A stretch of DNA of 64,000 nucleotides from Brasenia schreberi (taxonomy: Eukaryota > Streptophyta > Magnoliopsida > Nymphaeales > Cabombaceae), in contig JAYKKT010000064.1 of NCBI GenBank assembly GCA_036023115.1, positions 4,283,001-4,347,000 on the forward strand, in the 5' to 3' direction. Every line of letters starts with the position of its first letter. The stretch's first letter is position 1. Under the pieces are notes generated by a model. That model had not been told where the DNA came from. It saw only the letters and a program-made list of their open reading frames with translations, and searched no databases. A program made the position numbers and the translations under genes. Of the stretch, positions 13,401 to 27,900 are shown one piece after another.

Positions 13401-14093
13401 TTTTATGTTCCACCATATAAATTTCTGATTGCATTTATCACTAAAAAATTAATCATAATCAGTGAATGTTAAGCGTTAGCCAACAGTTATCATTTTGATT
13501 ATGCAATGCCCACGTATGGGAATTGGATCTTAGTGCATCTTCAAGTAGGAGGTTATATATTTCTTAATAGAACCATGTAAAAGTGATTTTTTTTATTTGA
13601 TTGATTTAAATATGCATGGTTGGTAACTACTTTATTATTGTTTCTTGAATAGTATTGAAATTATGGTTTATTTGATATTATATCTCGGATTAAGGTCCTT
13701 AGGAATAAAAACTAGCGAAGTATCCCACCATCCTCCAACTTTCTCTCCTAGAAAGACCTCTTCATACCACGATAGACATCATTGTCTACAACATTTCCGA
13801 CAATTCTTGAAAAAAAACAAGGAATCCATCTATTGCCAGCACTTTGAAAGAGTTAGATAATGAAACTACTGGTGCCACGCATTGTATCGAACTGCTGACT
13901 AATTTGCGGGCCGACCCCTTAGGATGAGCTACTTACTACTCTTGAGCTTTATAAGTTAGAACCTTGTGTTGTCAAGTAAATTAAATCCTGATTTACATTT
14001 AAGGATTAATCTCCTTTAAGCAAGTTGGGGCATTTGGTAGAAAAGTAAAATGATCACGTTGCACAACGAGCAAAAGCCCACCTGGCCAGGAGT

Positions 14094-14435
14094 GAGGGTG
14101 TTAACGGAATCGCACGGTTTGGTTCTAGCAGCGAAAAACCTAGTGGGTTGGTTCATGGTTTTAGTGTTAGAACTGGTATATGAGAATCCAAATCGAATCA
14201 TTATGTAATGTGAACTGTATATATGGATAATCTAATGGCATAATACATTGTATTCAGCAAAACCTTTAAATAAGTAAAACTGTGGTTCAGAACCTAATTA
14301 AACTAGAACTGACAGTTCAAGTTTAATTTTGGTTCGGTTCTAGTCAGCACGGTTTTCTTAGGTTCTCTAAAAATTAAGAACCAAGACTAGCGGTTGGTTC
14401 AAGGCTGAAGTTAGAACCGAACTATGAACAACCTT
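14094..14435. mobile_element. Mutator-like MITE, AGGGGTGTTCA family
   Basis: Ends GAGGGTGTTAA and (complemented) AAGGTTGTTCA form an imperfect TIR. The flanks GGCCAGGAGT (14084-14093) and AGCTAGGAGT (14436-14445) look like a 10-bp duplication with two transitions. The interior is GGTTC-rich, with motifs such as GGTTCGGTTCTAG and AGAACCGAAC. A better preserved relative lies at 38676-39166. Confidence 0.55.
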
Positions 14436-14735
14436 AGCTAGGAGTTTGATTTACAAGTCGAACATTGTCGGTTTGATATCCGAGGTTGTATATTTGGCTT
14501 GGGCCTCCATTATATATAATAGAGGGAGGGAGCAAACTTGATCCAGTCCATTTTTGACATGTTGGCTCATGCCATCTATTGCTTTTGAGTAATATAAGTA
14601 TAATTTCAAATTTTTAAAAGATTTTAAAAAATATGAAGGATATTTTTATTATACTTATCTCACTCAAAAAACAATGGATAGGTATGAGGTCTTATTTATT
14701 GATAATACATAATGTTATACTTAAATATTTTTATT

Positions 14736-14868
14736 ATTGATTTTTAAGATCAATTATAGAGATTTGAATTACTTTATATGTAATATATATTAATTTTTAC
14801 GATCAATGATAAAGATTTAAATTACTTAATAAAAATATATATTGATTTTTAAGAATTACTTTATATTT
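14736..14868. repeat. AT-rich tandem repeat, 52-53 bp unit
   Basis: Three units starting ATTRATTTTTA(A/C)GA at 14736, 14789 and 14841 (the last partial), inside a very AT-rich intergenic stretch (about 14590-15000). No coding signal around it. Confidence 0.75.
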
Positions 14869-15209
14869 AGTATAAATGGTATATTATTATAATAATACTT
14901 TTAATTACAAAATTTACCATTTATTTAAAAGATCAAACGATAAAAATGTTTAAGTATTTATATGTTGTTTATTTAAATTGGTGATAGATTGTTGAGATTT
15001 TTTTGAATTTGTTAGCACCTAAGAATAAGCCATCTTGCAGGCCTGCAATAACTTTTTACAAACTATTTCATCCTCCCTAAGCGAAACAAACCAAAAATTT
15101 GTTAACTCGCTTACAGAGAAGAAAGAGTAAGCTAAGAGGAAAACCTCAATGGGACACCAGCTTTCGCCTTAGTTGTTCGTCGCAACGCCCTCCTACCTTC
15201 CTCCATGAT

Positions 15210-15323
<114 letters not shown>

Positions 15324-15924
15324 CTCCCGTTGATTTTACCAATCAACAGTTACAGGAAAAGGTACGTAGCAAGACGGATTCAAAATATAGCCTTGGCTAC
15401 GTACGTCGTTTATAAATTTTAACTGCTCAAGAACCAATTTGGTCCATGTCAATACCTGTAAAGCAAGTCAATTTACATGCTCTTAAAATCTTTACCTGTG
15501 AGATAAATGACCTTCCATATTAGAGAAACATAAAGAAACCACAATCACCATGTTGCCAATGAAAAGCTTCCTTGCATCATCAATGGGTAGAAGAAATTAG
15601 GATGCTTTGAGAAATCTCTAGCCAAGTAAAACAACCGAGATGACAAACGGTAAAAAGGATAAAAGTTAAACCTCTTGGACAACCTTACAACGTCAAATTA
15701 TACGGACAAGATCATCGTGAGCACCTCAAGAAACATGAATTACATCATATTTTCTGTTAAATACATCTACAAGTGTTACAGGATCCTTAAATTCACCGAA
15801 ATGCAATGCACCTACAAAAGTGAGCATCTCAAAAAAATCGACTCAGTAATTATTCGTTACTCTCGTGAGCAGCCAAGGCTCTGAAGGCAGGAAAAGAAGA
15901 AAGGATCATCAGTGGAAGAAATAT

Positions 15925-18900
15925 CTACTCAGGCATAGCATGTTCCTCTGCCGCTGGCTCACTGTTAAATGCTAAATCAAAAATCTGACTGTAACTATCT
16001 GTGAAATGGACTTCAAGGCCTTCTTTCACATTCGGTGCAAGCTCATCAAAGTCCCTCCGATTGGCAGATGGGAAAATGATGGTTTTAACACCGCTTCGCC
16101 TTGCAGCAATTGTCTTCTCCTTAACCTAGTTTCTCCAATAGAATAGATAATTGTTAGATGAAATGAACAACAGTTATTTGCAACTAGTACAAGACAAAGA
16201 AATGAATGACATCATATGAACAAAGCTTATATCAACAAACAGATGATAAAGACCAATAGAATTATGAAACATACCCCACCAATTGGGAGAATGCGCCCCG
16301 TTAAGGTTACTTCTCCGGTCATGGCGAGGTCCCTTCTTGTACAGTTCCCCATAGCCAGTGACAACATTGAAGTAATCATCGTGCAGCCAGCACTTGGCCC
16401 ATCCTTTGGAGTGGCACCTGCTGGCACATGTAGGTGGAGCTTCGAGGTAGAAAAGAAAGAATTTTCTGGCTCTTTCTCTTTGAGTATCGATCGAGCTACG
16501 GTATGTGCTATTTGAGCACTTTCCTTCATCACATCACCAAGTTGACCTGTCATATGCAATGCACCTTTTCCTTCTCCCTGTTCGACAATAGTGGTTTCTA
16601 TATACAACGTTGAACCACCCATCGCCGTCCAAGCAAGGCCCATCACAACTCCAATTGGTGTTTGATCGTAGATTCTTTCGGCATGAAACATGGGCTTACC
16701 AACAAAATCAGGTAAGTTGGACGTGTTGATAACAACTCTGCCCAACGTTTTGCCAACATCTATTTCTTGTATAACATCAACTTCTTTGCCCTAAAAAAAT
16801 TATAAACAAAACAAGCAAAATATTATCTACATGGTTCAGATCTAATCCTAAAACATCATCAAACATAAAATGGCATTCCAATCCTAAGCACACCTCAGAA
16901 TCAAGGGATTTTTCAGAGCATTGATTTGCAGATGAATGTGATGCTGATGACTCTGTTACCACCGGGGCCTCATTGGGCTGCTCTTGATTTGCATCCTCAT
17001 CTCTGCTACTTCCCTCCATTGAAATCTCATTCATTTCTTCAGCAGGTGGTCCTTCAGAACCATTAACCTGAACTTCCTCGATAATGGAAACTATGGAAGG
17101 CTCATTAGATGCCTCCTCATGCACCAGATCGTTTGATACCCCTTGACGCACCAGCTGCAAAGCTATCTGCAGATCAGATCATCAAATAGCATCAAATTAA
17201 TGAGCACGTGCTTTGGGATAAGTACTTGCTCCTAAAATTCTGATGTTATTGTCCCCAAAACATACTCTCAGAAAGTTGACCTTTGGTTGGATCTATACCT
17301 GGTCCTGACTCCCATATTAGGAGTATCGGATCTAACTATTTAGCAAGCTGGCTTATGGATCAGAACCTAACTACGAAAAAATGACATGACCTTTTAAAAA
17401 TATAAACACATGAAAACAAGCATTCGGCATATCTAGGATGCCAATAAACAAAAGGGATAGCCCATATCTAAGTTTCTAAAAGCAACGTATTAACAAGACT
17501 AGAAAACTGATGCCTCACGAAGTAGAGTAGGAAAAAAGGCTTGTGCAAGATGTATAAAAGAGAAAACCACAAAAGAGATGTATAACAAACCTTACGGTAA
17601 ATTTTTTCTATGTGCTTTTGAAGATTGCGGACTCCTGCTTCACGGCAATAGTTTTCTATAAGTGCCAGAACAGCAGCATCAGTGACTTCAACCTATCAAC
17701 AATTCCGTTGATGTTAAGCTAATTCATTAATTTATATACATGGTGATGGTGAAGCTATTGTGGTTTATCTCCAATGTTAAGATAAAGTGTCGGATAAGCT
17801 GATGATAGTGATAATTAAATACAAAACCAATGCTGAAAAATAACACCATGCATTTACTCATGAAGACAAACCTAACCTGTTCAGGCTTGATACCACATGC
17901 TTCACGAGTTGTCTTCTCTAAATAATCACGGGCAATATGAATCTTCTCATCTGTTATATAACCAGCTAGAGCAATAACTTCCATCCTGTCTAGAAGAGGG
18001 TTCGGAATCGTCTCGATAACATTAGCCGTACAAACAAAAAGAACCTACAGATAGCAGCAAGAACGAGTGAATTCATAGGCTAAGAATAGGTTGATCAAGA
18101 GTCCCTGCGGCATTTCAGATTTTAAGGGTTTTCTAAACTTAAAGAGAACATGAGACGTGTCATGAAACTTGCAAAAGTTTAAAAGAATACAGTTAGAAGT
18201 ACAAAGAAGAGGAGTCAACTTTTTCAATATATTGCATATAATTCTTTCATTTAATGCTTGAATAAATCACAAATCTCATTTATCTAAAGCAATTTAATAT
18301 TATACCTTTTTGCTTGATATTACCAGCTCAGCTCTCTATAGATAATTGTGGCTTGCACTGATGTGTTATTGCCCCAACAATTCAATGGGAGAAAATACCA
18401 TATTGTATAATGCTAACTGAGACAGCTATAATAGTTTGCTTTTGCATTAGGCAGAGGACAAATGATGGAACCCCCACAAACCTTGTTCTCAAGATTATTT
18501 GAAAGTACTTTTCTAGATGGGAACTTCTGAAAACTCAGCTTCGTAGGCCTCATGTTGGTTTACCAAGTGAAGGATTCAGTATGCTTCTCGGAAGGGAAAC
18601 ATATTTTGGTTACTCTTAGTGAGGGAAGATGGGCACTTCTCTCATCTACAAAGACATTTAACTTCCACCATACTTGATGTGCATATATATAGTTGTCATT
18701 TACTATAAATTTGTAGCTCACCTTCAAAACAAAATCTATTGCTCAATGCTTTTGGTTTGCAATCTCTGAAGATATTAAAGAGCATCAAATGTCTTTTGCA
18801 TGAAAAGCTTAACATCTCACATACTACATTCTGAAAGGAGAAATCCCAATAAAATGTGTTCTAAACACTATATAGGTATATATATTACTATACACTGAAA

Positions 18901-21900
18901 CTGTTTGTTTTGAATGAACCATTTCAATGTGCTTTCCAGACATTGAAAAATATTTTCAATATCTGTGACTATCTATCCGTCCAAGATTGCTTTCATGAAT
19001 ACAGCAGAAGTGCACCTGTGCCAACTTAGTTGACCACTAAAGCATTTGCTAACTTCTTGCAGGTGTGCGGTCTGCTTCAATTTAAAAGTGACTCACTAAA
19101 CCAACAAATTCAAATCTTAATCTGGAAACAAACAAGTCCAGTAACCAAATTTGGCCTTTCTACAAGAAAACACTAAAGAAACAGAAAGAAAACGACCTCT
19201 GGCAACAGAAGGTGTCAGTTTCTGCACTTAGAGTTTGAAACTTGTGAAAGGCTGAAAATTCTGTTGCACTGTAGTCACGGTGTTGAATAATTACTTTTCA
19301 GTTATACTGCTGATATGTGGTGCTGAATCTAGAAACATTCATGATGAAAAGTAAGGCATTCTTTTCTTACCAATATTACTACAAGTTCCTTCTTTATGCA
19401 ATCCCATTTAATAGGACCAGAATTCTTAGATCACCTAGAAATTCTTAAATACTGTCTCACTCATGGAGATGAAATCAACGCACATACTCCCTGAACATCA
19501 AGATAGTGCGGTCCAGAAAATTAGCATTCTGCTTTGGATCCTGAAGCTCTAGCCTCTAACAAAGCACTTACTGGATCACCAGCATGTCCTCTGCCCAACT
19601 GCCAATTGAATAAAATAAATATGAATAATAAAATCATCCTTTTCATAGAAGATATAGAAGATAAAAACCATAGTAAATTTAATAAAACTGAAATTCATAC
19701 ATTATATTTATTAGGGCGAAGGCAACCAAATACTAATGGAGAAGAATTGAACAGAAATCAGAAAGCAAAATTACTCAATCGCAAATAAATTGAACCATCT
19801 AGCAATGTCTTACTTTGTCAATCTCATCAATCAAAACAAGAGGGTTGGCTGTTTCCACATGAATGTAATGATGTTTAATAAAAGAAACAAGATTAACGCA
19901 GAAAGAAAGACCCAAATTCAAGCAATTCAAACTCAACAGATCTGAAAAGCATAACTATAAAAATAACAAATGACCATCAATAGTCAAATAATACATATCT
20001 AGTTCTTTTGAAATAAGAAAACAAGATCTGATGTGCATCTAGCCTACCAACTCCAATGCTACTTTTGTCATATAAAATATTATGAGAAGTCATATTAATT
20101 CCTTTAAGGAATACACTATAACAGACCTAGGAGTGACGGCTCTCATCCTTGTACACCCTTCTATTCCTGCATGACCCATCGACAAAATTGCTCCCTTTAG
20201 AACCTGCACTAGTCCATCTACGATGCCATACTCCTAGGGAAGCTAGGAACCCGAGATTTGTGGGATCTGAGTAGATCTTTACTAACTTGGAAACTTCGCC
20301 CTCTTCAACATATAGAATTACATTTCAGATTAAAAAACCAATATCGCAAATATCTACACTGTACACATCCAGCTCTACCATTCAAGTGACCCTGGAAACG
20401 TACAAACATGAAAAATCTCGGTACACAATGGCCAAATGATGCAGGCCATCCTTTCTGAATATGCATAAACATATAACTGCATATAGGTGAAAGTATTTTG
20501 CTTATAGTGAAACACATCCTTCTTTCTTATATTAATTCAACCATTTACATTGCTTTCTCATTTCCCCCCAGAAAAAATAATTAAGGATGAGGCCTCATTT
20601 ACATATGATTTGATCATCCAAGTCAGAGTGCAACGCAATCAATGTTTTACAAATTGACAATAGTATAATACGACTATCTCATCAGGAAAAAAGGCACATC
20701 AGCACATGATAGTTGACAATCTAAATGATAGATCGAAGAACCAGATGTGAGGATTTCTTTGCAACTTCCAAGCACATGGTCAACAATATGAAAACATGTA
20801 ATTTATCAGAGAATACATCCTCAAAACAAAAATAGAATTGACATAAGACATTACTAGGGTATCATGTAGAAAATGATTAACAGATGATCAACTTCATATA
20901 TCAAAGACAAAGAACAACCAATGAACTTTGGAGAATGGGATCCAATGGCAACCTTGAGAGGTTCCCCTAAGTTTTCCCACGGCAATAAATTCCAATATTC
21001 TCTCCTTAACATCAGATAGTCCATAATGATCCTCATCCAATATCTTCTGAGCACGAAGAACATCAAAATTTTCATCACTGCAAACAGAACAGCAGCATTA
21101 CCAAAGAGAAAATGAAAAAAATCACATCAGAAGAAACTAAGTTTGCTGAGAAACTTTTTGAGGAGTTGTAGCTTGATTCCATCCTGCAAAACATAACATA
21201 TTCACCTTTTCCAGTGTTGATATATCCATTTCCAAAGGAAACTTTACCATTAGAGTGAAGGAGACCATAAAACGGATGATACATAACCAGGGAAAAAGTA
21301 TATAAATTTTTGTTATAAAAAATGTCTGAGAAAAAAGAGACATCTCACAGCCTCCAACAGAAAACCATATCATTGAAAAGAAGAAAACAATCAGGTTGCG
21401 GTCAGAAAACTAACCTATAGTTTCCCCAAGGCAATACAGTAAGCCAATCAAGATAATTACGAGTTACATTAAACTCGCTTGAGCTAGCTTCCAATAGCTG
21501 CAATTTTGTGAGTTCCTCTTCAATAACTTGTAAAACATGGGGTGGGATCTTATCTTTCTTTGGCTCAATTCTTTCCCTAAACTTGGCTGCAAAAATGAGA
21601 TAAAAAGCATGCTATTAAACGTAAACATCAAATAGGTTGTCAGGGAAGACAATCATGTTGATGAGGAAGGTTCTCTAGAACTGACCACCAAGAGCAGTCT
21701 TGTCATCTGTCTCCAAACCCAGCTCCTGGATTAAATGTATTGAAGTTATACACTATGCAAGACAGAAGCTTAATGTGAAAAAAATACAAGACACTAATAG
21801 AGATGTCAATATGGGCCTGCCACATTTTGTAAGGGCCTCTGAAGTGCTGGGCCCGATCTGACCATTGCAAGGCTGTGGGCCAGGTCAGCCCACATATATA

Positions 21901-24900
21901 TATATATAGTTTTTTTTATTACATGTATATATGTATAGTTTTTTATTATATGTATATATACAGTTTTTCGATTACATGTATATATATAACTTTTTCCATT
22001 ACATGTATATATATATATGAATTTGTATATGTATATATATAATGCACACACACATATATATATAGTTTTCTTATTACATGTGTATATGGCTTGTTGAAGC
22101 CATAAATGTTGTGATTGGATTTGAATTTTAAGCAGATTTGGATTGGGTCTTATAGACCCGATCTAATATAATGTGGGCCCACGACAGCCCTACTTCAAAT
22201 ATGGGCCAGAAATCTCTAGTCTGGCCCTGCATTTTTTCAGAGCCGGTCCGCCTCCCAGGCCAGGCCCATTTTGACATCTCTATACACTAACCACTGGACC
22301 AGTAGTTCAGATGGAAAGCAACAACAAAATGTTGAAGTTAACAGCTATGCTAACCCTCCTATGGAAAGGGGTGAAAGGGTGGGGGAAGACGGTAACAATG
22401 ACCATCACCGCCCAATAGGTAAAAGCAGGACCACTAATCACTTGACATGTGCGGAACAGAAAAACTCTCTAACCAAAAGTGCTAACCTTCTTTATTGCCT
22501 TGAGTTGCTCATTGAGCAAATAACGACGTTGTTCACCGCTTACTTTTTCCTCAATGGCCTTTGCTATTGATTCCTAGCAGCACAAAATGGACTTGATATG
22601 AAACAGATGTCAAAAGGTACAGCATTAACATCTACCCAGCCAAAATAGCAACAAAGGATGAATAAAGCTTGAGGTAAGGATCACCTGTAATTTGCTTATT
22701 TCCATTTCCTTTTTCACCAGTTCCAATGTAAGACTCAGACGTTTATATACCTAAAATGCAACCAAAAGCAGGGATCAACGATCAATTATTAGGTCAGTAA
22801 ATAGTAACACTCATTTCTTCTTGCCAATCATCCAACAGATTCAACGTCCAGTTCTGCAGCAAGTCATGAAAAATGTTGCTTCCAATACTTTGGAACAAAA
22901 ATAAGGTCGAGAAGAAAGAAAACAATAGCCAATGATTAGTGAACCAGGCCACTAATAAGCACATAAACAGAAAAGAATAAACCCTCGAGCAATCTGGTAG
23001 GTGTGGTTTTTCCTATTATCCAGTAAATCATGGCCATAAAACAAAAACAGGAACGATTGGCCATACTAGAAAGCCATTTTTGTCATATACTCAGCAAAAT
23101 TCACAGGCATAGCTTAATGTGATATTAATTCTTTCAGAAAGATGATGTTCTAGAAAAAGTTGTCTCATCGAAGATAGCAAGCATACCACAACTACAACCG
23201 AATTTTAGTGCTGTCCGGTAAAAGAACTCAATTCACACATCAGTATTAAAAGTTTCGAAAATGATTTGGCTATACGGAGTGCCAAGATGAGGATTGTCCA
23301 GCCAAAGGTAAAATATTGGCAGTCACAACTAGGGTCCCCTTAAAAGATCAAGATATGGCTGCTTCACAGAATCTAATTGCATGTCTCTCAAAGCAGCTAA
23401 CAGTGACATACTATGAGCATGTATGGAAGTCAATGGTACTCCCAGAACAGCTCGTTTACACAAGAAGCATATACCCAAGAACTTGAATGGAGAAAGGTAA
23501 GACAGGAAGTATACAGGAACTTGGTGCTAGATATAACATTGAGAAAATAGGCCTTGTTATCTTCAAGAGAATAAACATATAAAACTGGAAATTTTGAAAA
23601 TAATGATAAAACGAAATTAGTAATACTTTATATAACTGATTTACACAAAAAGGCAACCTGACATTTGAGAACTAGATATTAAGAGGCCGTAGAATTGGCA
23701 TTCAGAGCCTTATCCCCAATGCTAGAAGCATCAAGCTTTAGTGCACAAGCTAAACACCTCATCTCAAGTTTCTTTTTCCTCTTAATACATAGTAGAAGCC
23801 TCAAAATTATTTCTTAGACTCGGAGGCTACCTGCAAGACAATAGTTACAAAAGTACTTCATGATGACAACTGGAACAGTTGTGAGCTTATAAGAATCTAC
23901 ATATAGACCAGGCCGCCATCTACAACTGCTCCAACTGAACAAACCAAACTAATTTTTCATAAATCAAGAAATTGAAGGCATTGGGATGGAAGTGTTCCCT
24001 CAGTAAGCACTTCTAAGATCACTTAGTTTGTTTATTTGATTTACCACATCATACAAGCTTGTGCCACGTCAGACTTTCAGATCTCGCAAGGTTCCACCAA
24101 GGCACAAGATTCTATTACATAATAGTTACATTGTTTTCAAGACATGGAAGAAAGCTTTGAGCAAAATAAGAACAAGAACCATGAACCTGACAATGCAGGA
24201 ATGCATATTTTCGTCTACAAGTCCACCCAATATGCACCAGTGGAATTTGGTTACGGTAATAAATTTGTCCAAGGATAACCTAATAGAACAAACTGTAGAG
24301 TCCACAAAATGGCATCCGAAGATTATGTTAAGAACATATTTGATGCACGCTTATTATTTTACTTGATCAATGAAATATAAATATGTATTGTCACTATTGT
24401 GCATGAATAGACAGGTCATCAATAGAGAAAACAGATAACAACAAAGGTCTTTCGGAAATAAAAAAACTTGATATAATTTGAGTCTAACGCAACAAAACTT
24501 CACTCACATCTAACTCTTCAAGCACTTGCTGGCATTGCAACTTGTTAGCTCCAGAAATAGCAGCTCCAAAATCTGCTAACCTTGGGTAGTTAAATTCACC
24601 AATATGCTGCAGAAAATATATGAAAAGGAAATTATAAGTCCCAACAGTCTAGAAAACCACCTTGATAAATTACAATCAAGCCAGAACTATTCACAAGCTT
24701 TGATCAATGAACAAGGTTTACATGATAATGCCACACCTTTGTTAGCAATGGCACCATACAAGGTGACTAACTCAGACTATGTTTTAATTGTTTCAGTACA
24801 AAAAAAATCTAAATTTCTCACAACACTCTAGCCCTCAGTATATAACCTGTATAATCTAAATTACAGACAAGCACCACTTTAGGTGTTCTGGAGTGTAGGA

Positions 24901-27900
24901 TTGCAAGCCAACAATCATGATTCATGTCAATTCATTTCAGGTGGAGTCTCAAAGTTGCCACCCAAGCCCCATCCGTTATGGAGAAGGCTTGGCAAACTTG
25001 CAGGAACTTGCGTGTGTAAGTGACACACCTTTTGCTGGAACATGAGCAGACAGATAACCACTAGTCATGGGGGCAGGCATAGTTGGCAGGAGACATAGCT
25101 CAAGCACATAGAACCATTATCAATAATTTCCAATAGATTTTAAATATTTGAAGAGGTTTACCAAGAAAATGCATTTAGATACACTGACAAAAAGATATTT
25201 CCTAATAAAGATCATAGTTCAAATAACTATCATACTATATCTCATTCTCAAATAAAGATCATGAGCTCATGACATGAACTGCAAAATGTTAGTTCTCATG
25301 CCCAATTATTGTAATTGAGAACATCTGATGAAAGTCTAACAAACCCAATACATTGCCTTTCAAGCCTTCCTATTCTCCTTGTTTCTTACAGATCAAAGTA
25401 AAATAGCATACATAAGGCAGAAAGAACATTGATGTATTACGTGGAGTCCTGATGATGCACAACCATTACTGAGCTATAGGACATACAAGTAATGACCAGA
25501 ACAAATATTCTCTAAGAATGGCTATTACAATTTGTGAGTTAATGATTTTCTTATTTCATCAAATTGTTTTACATGATTTAATAGCTCTGGTGACTACTAA
25601 GGAAGGTCATTTTATTAAACCGTTGTACCCATAATCTTATGTCTGCAAAACATGGTATAAGGAAAAACGTATCCATCCCTAAACTCTCGCCATTGATGTC
25701 CACCTTTGCAGCAAAACATATCCACATGCTCAATCAAATATTAACAATCATCAGCATACTCTTACCTGCTCTAGAAACCCTCTCTCCAAAGTAACTGACT
25801 CCACGAACAAGATCATAAACTCCAAGAGATCAGTCAATAAGATCTTTAAGACACAATCTCAAATATCATATGTACAAGTACATATATATACGTGTATGTA
25901 TGTATGTATCTAATTATGTATGCATGTTCGTACTGTAACAGTGAACTGTGTTTCATTAACAGAGCATTAGTTAGCAATATTTGGTAGAATTAACAAGGAG
26001 CTAGGATAAGCGGTACAAAATGGGCAATCAGCATCTAGGCATGTCTGGCATGTATTAGGTGTCCATGTTGATGTTAAGTCACACATACACTTCTAAGAGG
26101 TGTCGTGTCGACCTCGACATGGGTGCGACACCGACACCGTATCGGTGCGGCATGGCAAAAAAAATTTGTAACTCACGGTTCTGCCGTCTATGATGTATTT
26201 ATCCTGGAGAACCCGATCAAAGAGGGAGTAATCCGTGAAGACGATGAAACTGAAGCCTCTTAATCGACTCGTGACCTTATCTCCCATGATGACCACCAAA
26301 GTTACCTCACCATAGTTTCCAAAATGCTCCTTCAACTTGTCTTCCATCATCTCCCATGAAACTCTGCCGATGAACGTAGAAAAATATCTCAACGCGGACC
26401 TTCTTCACTTCCTTTTGTGTGGATATTCCACGCTTCAAAATCTGGTATCGATTTTGAAGTTCAGGTTTTTTTGGATAAATGGGTCCGGATAGTGAAGATT
26501 GATTTGTGTTTTATGATGAAATTAGTAGTTGTTTCCAGTTTATTTGTTTTGCTTTAATATAAAGTTGTGTACTTGCTATTGTCATGTGCTTATGTTAATT
26601 GATGTCTCACTTGTTGTTGCTTGAATATTATATATAATATATTATATACTCTAGCCGTGTCGTCGCACCCAAAAATTTTGAAATTTGCTGAATCCCGCAC
26701 TCACACCCGTGTGACATAGATGTTGTACTAGTCCTTAAGGGATACATCATATGCATGAAGAGTTGTCATGACTAGAATAGAACAACTTTTTATACTAAGA
26801 GACCCAAAACTAATGAGAACTAAAACTGTAGGAAGAATGCATGACAAACTACTAATTTGTTGTCACTGGAACCTTCAAGTGACAAACATATATTCATCCT
26901 GAAACATAAAGCCTTTTTTTCAAATAAATACTAAACTATTTTGCATGTTGGCATTTGATATCACAAGTTACTCTCTGTGCCATTGCCTCGAAACCCCTTG
27001 TCATATATCAGATATTATATTAGCTTACTAGAAAGACGACCAAAGGATGCTTCCGTAAGAAGCACTGAAAAATTAGATTGTGAAAATGTTAAAAGTGGAA
27101 CAGAATGACCACGTTGGAAAGAAACTATAAAGAATGATCCAGTTTATATTGAGTTAACTGCTAGCATGGCCGACCCCATCTAGTATGGGAAAAGGCTTAG
27201 TTGTTGTTGTAGTAGTCTGTGCAACGTACCCAAGGAAGGAAGTTAGTCTGTCCAATGTTAGACCAGTTAAACATTTACAGGAGAATCAGATTGTTCTTTT
27301 GCCTGAATGCATATAATCAACTAATGCCACAACCTCGACCAAGATATCTTGCCTTTCTACAAGTTAATTTGAAGCTTACCAGAAGATGAGGGAAAAAGGA
27401 AAAGATCACAGTTAAGAATATGGCAACATAAAGGAGAGGGAGCTCATCACCCATGACCATGCTTATGCAATGACTTGAGAGTACATTTTAACAGTCTCAA
27501 CAGGTTTATTCATCAAAGCAAGAAAGAAAGCACCTGACTGTAAGGCTGAACATGCTCTTTCCAAAGAGAACCTGTCTTCAGAATATCACGCAATGTCGCA
27601 ATAACCTCAAATGAAGTAGCCTTGATGAGATCATCATCCTTATTATATGGCTTCTCCTACATAAATTAGTCGGTTATATGATTACCATTATGCTTTGGAG
27701 TTCAAAAATTATCAGTCATTCATTCCATACCACTACAGTAACCACGCACATATTAGCACACCATACCTCCAACGAGCAACCTTTTATTTTAAAGATCATA
27801 CAGATTCTCCATTTTCAGACATTAAACCTTAGCATGGTAAAATTGATGACAATGCAATTCGGGAAGTACATGCAAGCCTATGGAAGAAGATGCGGAAATG

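Noticed and set aside
20305..20517. Minus-strand frame with [15 protein letters not shown] as a decayed LON1 FFRFSVGG exon
   Set aside because: Only a few residues agree and neighbouring motifs (GPPGVGKTS, KGHRRTY) do not appear at the right spacing. Treated as chance.
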